In this document: positions 57,919 to 64,000 of the stretch, piece by piece | Position numbering within the stretch: the stretch's first letter is position 1 | Layout: every line of letters begins with the position of its first letter | Assembly (NCBI RefSeq): GCF_000972845.2 | Contig: NC_040013.1 | Location: forward strand, 6,371,957 to 6,435,956 | Source: Larimichthys crocea | Taxonomy: Eukaryota > Chordata > Actinopteri > Sciaenidae | DNA length: 64,000 nt | Direction of reading: 5' to 3' | Made by a program: the position numbers and the translations under genes | The notes under the pieces: generated by a model | What the model saw: only the letters and a program-made list of their open reading frames with translations | Database searches by the model: none | What the model was told of the DNA's origin: nothing

Positions 57919-57961
<43 letters not shown>
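57844..57961. repeat. (TG)n ... (CA)n inverted microsatellite pair
   Basis: TG tract at 57844-57868 and CA tract at about 57911-57961, complementary with about 45 bp between. Confidence 0.9.
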
Positions 57962-57963
<2 letters not shown>

Positions 57964-59653
57964 TACAGACAGGCATATCCTCGACATGCAAGTCCCAACT
58001 CGTGAAACGTCCTGACTTGTTGAGCAAAAGTGTATGTGAGCGAGTGTGTGTAGGTGTGTGTGTGGAAAGAGCTTGTAAGTTTCATGTGACACAGGAGCGC
58101 GAGCATATCTTCACTCAAGATGAGTCGAAATGTGTCAGCATGTGATCAGGAAAGTGAGTGAAGTGAAACGTGTGTGTTTTTGCACATAGCTGTGTATTCG
58201 GGCGCACGACGCGTTGAGTGTGTACGTGTGAAGGTCGATCATCTCCGAGAGCACATTCCTAACATATTCCGGCCTTCTGCTCACTTAGCGTGTGTGTCTC
58301 TGTGTGTTTCAGTGTGTAATATTTAGCTAGTCATGGCAGCTGTGGCTCTCCATTCATCTCTCAGTGCAAAGCCCAAACACAGCTCACTCCATTTATCACT
58401 TGAGACTCGGCTGCAGGCTCATTATTGCTCTAAATGAGTCCGGGTGAGAGTTTTCTAGGAGTCATGTTGTGATGAAGTGCCACAATTTACTTTAATTTAC
58501 TGGTTTCGGTGAGCAAAAGAGCTTCTCTCAGCCTGCTTCATGTAGTTAGGGATTTCCTACATTTCCCAGGATGCACTCCCTTCCCAGAATCGTGTGAACT
58601 TGTTGCACACAGCTGTTGGGCATGTAGCTGACAGAGAAAAACTGAGCGGCACCCTTTATTTAAAACAAAGTATGTGCTGCTGCAATGCAGTCTGGTCTAG
58701 TGAGTCTTTCTCTTTGAAGGTGATGCCAACAATACCATTTCAGTTTGATGTTTTTCCTGCCATCGACCACAGAGGTACTGAAATAAGCGTGGTTTTCACA
58801 ACAGTAATCTGCTGACTAACACCTCTTAATTACCACGTATTTAATTTGTGGAATCTCCACAAAAACCAAAGTGTAAAAACGTCAACTTGAGATTTCCTTC
58901 CTCCGAGAAGTCACCGCACCCTGCCGAGAAATAGTCCCTCACATAACTCCAAGTAAAACCACAACTTTTTCAACATTTAACACTTTGGTTTTTGTATGGA
59001 TTAAAAACATATGAAACATGTTAATGGCAGATTTTGTTACTTAAACAGCTGGTTAAGCTAGCCAGAGGTGAGTAATATTGATCTTCTCAACCAACTCTCT
59101 TCAATAAAGTATTTCTCACAATGTCAAATTACTGCTTCAGATAAAACCAGGATTCCTGACACAGTACCTTTTGTGCCATTTTTGTGCTGTGTTGCGTTTT
59201 CAGGTAACAATAGTTACTAGGTGAGTCTATATTTAGACATTAAACACCATGTTAACATGATTCGATTTGATTAAGCTCACTCCTTTCCTTCCTTCCTTAA
59301 TTTTTTGACTGACTTTTTAAACTTGCCCTCGTCCCCTCTGCCCCGCCACTCTCCTCCATTCACGTGAATAGAAAAAATATGAAAGGGCAACTAAACAATC
59401 AAAAGAGCGCCACTCCTTTCCTGTGACGGGCCTGCGTGTGTGTTTGAAAGATCACCACAGCTAAATATGTCTCGAATGACCAATCACAGCTACGATCAAA
59501 TGGCACATGATGACGGCATATAGGAAACTGATCCTTCTGAATACGCACACACACACACACACACGCATAGACACACGGTGCCAGGACGGCATACTGTACG
59601 TCTCCACCCTCTGCTGCTTGGCTGTGACCCAACTGGCCAATCAGTGCAGAGAA

Positions 59654-59690
59654 GAGGAGAGGAGAGGAGAGGAGAGGAGAGGAGAGGAGG
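59654..59690. repeat. (GGAGA)n pentanucleotide repeat
   Basis: About seven GGAGA units; purine-only on the + strand. Confidence 0.9.
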
Positions 59691-62149
59691 ACTTTAAAGG
59701 ACACAGAAACATCGGAGAAGTGGAACAAAGAGATGCTCCATATGCTTTATTGCCACGATGGGAGAGTTGGCAATGTATTTAGAGAAAGAGAAGGAGTGGG
59801 ACACTTAATACCCCTGTGAAGCAAGGGGCAGCACTATAACTCTGTCACGGTCACCTCATAATATTTCCTCTGTATATCAATGAGATAACACTCTCCCTTT
59901 CCAACCCCTCCTCCACTATCGCTCCTTCCTTTATCAGTTTGTCTCACTCACGCTCTTTGTCCTTCCTCCTCACTTAGTTACTTCATATTTCTGCGGCCCC
60001 GGAGAGGGCGAAAATGAAGAGAGAGTAAACATTTTAGCCACTTAGCTGACAGTCCGATCCGGAGTGATTTGCAAAAAAGAGAAATATAAGAATCTACCGG
60101 AGGAGAAGAAGTGTTGAAAAAGATGGAAAGAGAAGAAAGAAATACAAAGAGAAATGATGGAAAAACGTCATATATCAGAGGAAAAGAAAAACAAGTTGAA
60201 CATCAATAAAATGAACGCAAACATAAACAACCGAGTCGAATACCAAAAATGTCTCAAAGCGCAAATAAATACAGGCAAGACTGGACCGGCACAAAAACTC
60301 ACACATAACAAAAATAGTTGCAGTAATCATAAATCTTTCACAAAACACAAACACGCAGAGATCAGTGGGGGTGGACTTACAACACAAACCTGCATGTGGA
60401 GCCGCCCGCAGCCCACTAACACACACACTATACACTACACACTACACACACACAGAGGGAGGCAAAACATTAAAAAGCAGGCAGAAAGTTAAACCAGGAG
60501 TTCAAAACTTATACTTGTCCACTAAGTATGAAGCCAGAGCAAGAAAGCAGTTGGCTTAGCTCGGGTTAGCTCGAAGACTGGAAGCGTCAAATGTTGAAAT
60601 CTGCAACAACGTTACGTCAGAGATTCACAGGAAAAGCTGTGAGACGCTGGAGGAAGTGAGAGGTGAAAGGTGAGATCAATAAGAAGCCGAGCCGCTGCAC
60701 AAACGCACGGCCACAAAAATGGTCATGCATACATTACTCAACGTCTGTACACAGCGTGTACAGTTCGTACATAGCCATGTGGAAAACTTTTTTTTTCCCC
60801 CTATATTTCCAAATACATATTTAGCGTACAGACATGTGAGTGGTATCAATCTTCTCATCAGAAGGAAAGCAAACTATTTTTGTAAACGATGTTATCAGTT
60901 GAGCACAAGCTCTATCTTGTTTTTGTGCTGCTACACATTATTGTTATGACAACATTGTACTAAAAGAAATCGTTTAAAAGTAATCCACACTTATGACCTG
61001 TGATATGTGTGTGTGTCTGGAAACACCCAGAGATTACGACAATAAAGTAAAACAGCAACAATTGAGAGTCGACAAATTGTAAACAAGCCAAATTATGTAA
61101 ACTACCATATCTGGAGGTGAAACAGAAAATGAGTGCACGTGAATGTTTGTAATAATCACTGTATAAAGTCAAAGCTGAGGCAGAGTTTGCTGTGACCTGA
61201 GGGGACACTAACCTGGGAATCTAACCGAGTCTGATTTATGAGAACATTGTTAAAGCTAAAACTAGGAAAAATACATTCAAGCTGTGATAAACCAGAATTA
61301 TCTTTGAAAGTTTAGTTTCTAGGCCGCTCACACACACAGTGGCAGTTTTATTCGCTGAGCAGAAGGATTAGTGAGGCTTTGCGTAGCGTACAGACTTTCA
61401 CAGAGAAACACACATTTCGGAGGAAGCGTCTGCTCAGACAATGGATTCGATACCGTGCAGCGTCTCACTTCTTCATACAGTGAAGAACTGAATGTCTTTG
61501 TTGTATGACGGTGCGTGTGAGAGGCAGAAGTGAATTTGAAGACTGCTCCGCCATGTGCACTGAACAGATAATGTCAACAGAAAATATAAAACATCCAGAA
61601 GAGCAGAGGAAGTGGTCACATTATCGACTGACACACTCAACTTCCCCTGTCAACCGCTCACTGGGAGTGTGTGTGTGAGTGAAAAACTGACCTCCAGCAT
61701 GTCTGAGTGTGTGTTATGTAAACCTCTTGTTCCAAGTTAATTCCTTCTGGATGTTTGACTTGAGCCAAGGAGATAATCTCTATTAGATCTCTACTTGTAC
61801 CTGCCAACGACATTCAGCCGGCTCTTTTACACACACACATACCCAGTACTACCAGTTCAGCTGGGTATGGCTTTAATGCATGAATGGTGGGCAGTGAAGC
61901 CAGTCAGAATGATCATTTAAAACAATTCTTTCCATAGAAAATGGATCGACAATTCTATTAATCAATAGATCAATGATCAATGTTAAACATTTGCTGCTTT
62001 TCTCTGATTTATATCAGTGCAAACTGGTTATGTTTAGGCTATTTGGACAAAATCAGCTTATATGTTTTCCATTAAAGGAATTGCGATTTTGCAAAATACA
62101 TTTATTGACTGTTTGCTGAGAGTTCGATAAGAGGATTGATACCACTGTT

Positions 62150-62400
62150 ACGCCTGTGCACTAAATATGAAGCTACCACCAGCAGATTGTTAGTTTAGAT
62201 TAGTATAAAGACTGTAAACCAAAATCAGTCCAGGAAGGCAGTGTGATAAAAAAAATAGTCCCACGCATAACCCGGTGTGAAAAACACCTTTTCAGACTTT
62301 GAAGCTTTGGGCAGAGCAATGCTAGGCGTTTCCCTCCGCTTTCAGTGTTTATGCTAAGCTAAGCTAACTGCCTCCCGCCTGTAGATTTATATTCAACGAA
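62150..62400. mobile_element. Fragment of the same repeat family near the right edge
   Basis: attagtataaagactgtaaacc and, 130 bp on, atgctaagctaagctaact, the reverse complement of the family's agttagcttagcttagcat. Confidence 0.5.
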
Positions 62401-62674
62401 AAGAAGAACCTAAAATCCTCTATTGCTTTAAACAAACAATCAATAAAACACACACACACACACAGTTCAAATCACTCTCAGGCCTCCAGCAGCTCTGGGA
62501 AGTATGTGGGAAGACCTGAGCAGCCCCCTTGGGGGTTTGTTACATTTACATCACAGGTAATACCTGACACACTAGAGCAAGTGAAATCAATTCCACATCA
62601 TTACGGGCTAAATTACAGGCCCTGGGGGGGCGCTTGTTTAAAAGCCCAGGTGCTATTGACATGACCTGTACACC

Positions 62675-63070
62675 TTTAGAAAGGAGGAGGGAGGGGAGGA
62701 AAGACAAGAGGAGTAAGGGAAGGAGAGACATGATTCAGGGAAAAGGGGAAATGTGGAAAAGGAGTGGGAGGAGGTGGCGGAGGAGGGGAGGGAACGAGGG
62801 GGCAACGAAAATTCTCCAGAACCCCCCATCTCCCTGTCTGAGTAACTTCCTGCCAACTTTCCCACGACCAAGAGAGAGAACGAGGGAGATTAGAAGTGTT
62901 GTTGCAAGAAATTAAGGAGCAATAACTCTGGTAGGAAAGAGACCACGTGAGAAAAAAAAAGGCATCGATGAAAAGGACGGGAGAAAGAAGGGGTGTGAAG
63001 AAGAAGTGAGAAAGAGTAAGAGAGGTGGGAGACAAAGTGCAAAAAAAAAAGATGGAGAGCAGAGAGGGAG
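62675..63070. repeat. Purine-rich tract
   Basis: Long stretch dominated by A and G on the + strand, interrupted near 62820-62870. Prone to triplex formation; on the plcb3 strand it is a polypyrimidine region. Confidence 0.75.
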
Positions 63071-64000
63071 GAAATGTCATCCTTCAGTTTATATTAGAGG
63101 AACAACTTTTGCCTCATCTCTCTGACGGCTACCAGCTGCCCCGGACGGGGGAAGACAAATTGGAGGTGGATTAGCGGCGTAGAAAGAGGGCGAGATCCAA
63201 CAGGGCGAGATCCAACAGCAAAAAAGCGAGAAATAAAACAGAGCGACGGGGAGGATTAGCCGTAGTGCCAGGTGCATCTCCACTCATCCTGCATGTGGCA
63301 GGTAAGACTGCATTCCGCCAAGATCGGCTCTACGGCACTAAATCAAAACAGTCCCGTTAGTTTACTGGAAACTACAATTTGGCTGACAAATTATCCATGC
63401 TGGCAACGGCAGTGTGGAAAAGGATTGCAGAAATGTTCTTAAACAGGCAAACAAGGTGCCACAAATAATCTCTAGCCCTGGTCAGCTCTCTGTACTGCAC
63501 TCTCTGTGCAGTGAAAAGCAGCCTTTACATGGTGTTGTTGTAGAAAAAAAATACATTAATCATCAGTCATCCCAACGCTATCTCAACATCCTGCGTTTAA
63601 TCTCCAATAAAGGAAGTGCAAAATGGAGGTTTGAGAGAGAAACACCCCTGATTAAGTGCAAACAGATAGCATACAAGGCCAGCTAGACTGTCACAACATC
63701 CGACAGAAAAATACAGAGAGGAATATTATGCTCAAAATCTACCAAAAGATGAAGAGGGTGATCAAAAGGTCACGACAAAAAGTGTCAAAACATGCACAGA
63801 ATTTGAAAATGTTCAGAGACTGGTTTAACATGTTTCTATGCATATTTTGAGGACTCTCGGTCGCCACTGGAATCCACTGCAGCTGCCGTCTCCACAAAGG
63901 ACAAACAAACTTTTCAGCCTCTTCCTTTAATCAACTTGTCCATGCAAAATGATTGACGGCTCCATCTCAGCCTCCAAAGAGAGAGAGAGAGATAGCCCTT

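Larger units (their letters stand above)
56048..64000 (-). other. plcb3 5' intron, start of gene not seen
   Basis: The exon encoding the PH-domain start (SKFIKWDE, FFLYWTGPN type motifs) was searched for by eye on the - strand and not found, so it probably lies beyond 64000. Contents: TG/CA inverted pair (57844-57961), GGAGA repeat (59654-59690), dispersed-repeat fragments (about 60553-60590, 62150-62400) and a purine-rich tract (62675-63070). Confidence 0.6.

Noticed and set aside
59240..59262. Candidate plcb3 upstream exon end (AACATG then gt on the - strand)
   Set aside because: The preceding codons do not match the conserved FLYWTGPNM segment.
63190..63305. Possible first exon: duplicated gcgagatccaacag followed by gcag/gtaaga at 63301
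   Set aside because: It is on the + strand, has no recognisable coding content, and does not match the PLC-beta N-terminus.

Overview
The window looks like a teleost fish nuclear chromosome, probably a percomorph. Genes are split by GT-AG introns of about 70 bp to several kb. Spacers are full of (TG)n/(CA)n microsatellites, tRNA-derived SINEs, small TTAA-flanked elements and other fish-type interspersed repeats. There is no bacterial, phage or viral gene content.

Two protein genes can be supported, arranged tail to tail. On the + strand, 11203-21263 holds the last five coding exons of a Na+/Ca2+ exchanger of the SLC8 family, called here slc8a4 (NCX4). The large first coding exon lies left of the window. 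On the - strand, 56047-40253 holds 32 consecutive coding exons (1,199 codons plus stop) of phospholipase C beta 3 (plcb3). They run from inside the PH domain through EF hands, the X and Y halves of the TIM barrel, C2 and the C-terminal coiled coil to the stop. Only about the first 60 residues are missing. All 32 exons join in frame without a break, and every intron is GT-AG.

Layout: 1-11202 intron of slc8a4 with repeats; 11203-21263 slc8a4 exons; 21264 to about 27,515 probable slc8a4 3' UTR; about 27,515-35,080 intergenic, with an unusual perfect fold-back hairpin and a 41-bp tandem duplication; about 35,080-40,252 probable plcb3 3' UTR; 40253-56047 plcb3 exons; 56048-64000 plcb3 5' intron, with a long purine-rich tract.

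Functionally the pair is coherent. PLC-beta3 is a Gq-activated enzyme that cleaves PIP2 and so raises cytosolic Ca2+. NCX extrudes Ca2+ across the plasma membrane. I found no hidden novel system. The most interesting signals are (a) an exchanger exon whose 3' splice site is preceded by a pure (TG)48 tract, with similar TG tracts at several plcb3 acceptors; (b) a 42-nt in-frame plcb3 exon encoding part of an autoinhibitory helix; (c) a paralogon argument that the exchanger beside plcb3 is the fourth SLC8 ohnolog, lost in mammals; (d) a 26-bp perfect inverted repeat; and (e) a local cluster of one TTAA-flanked element family.
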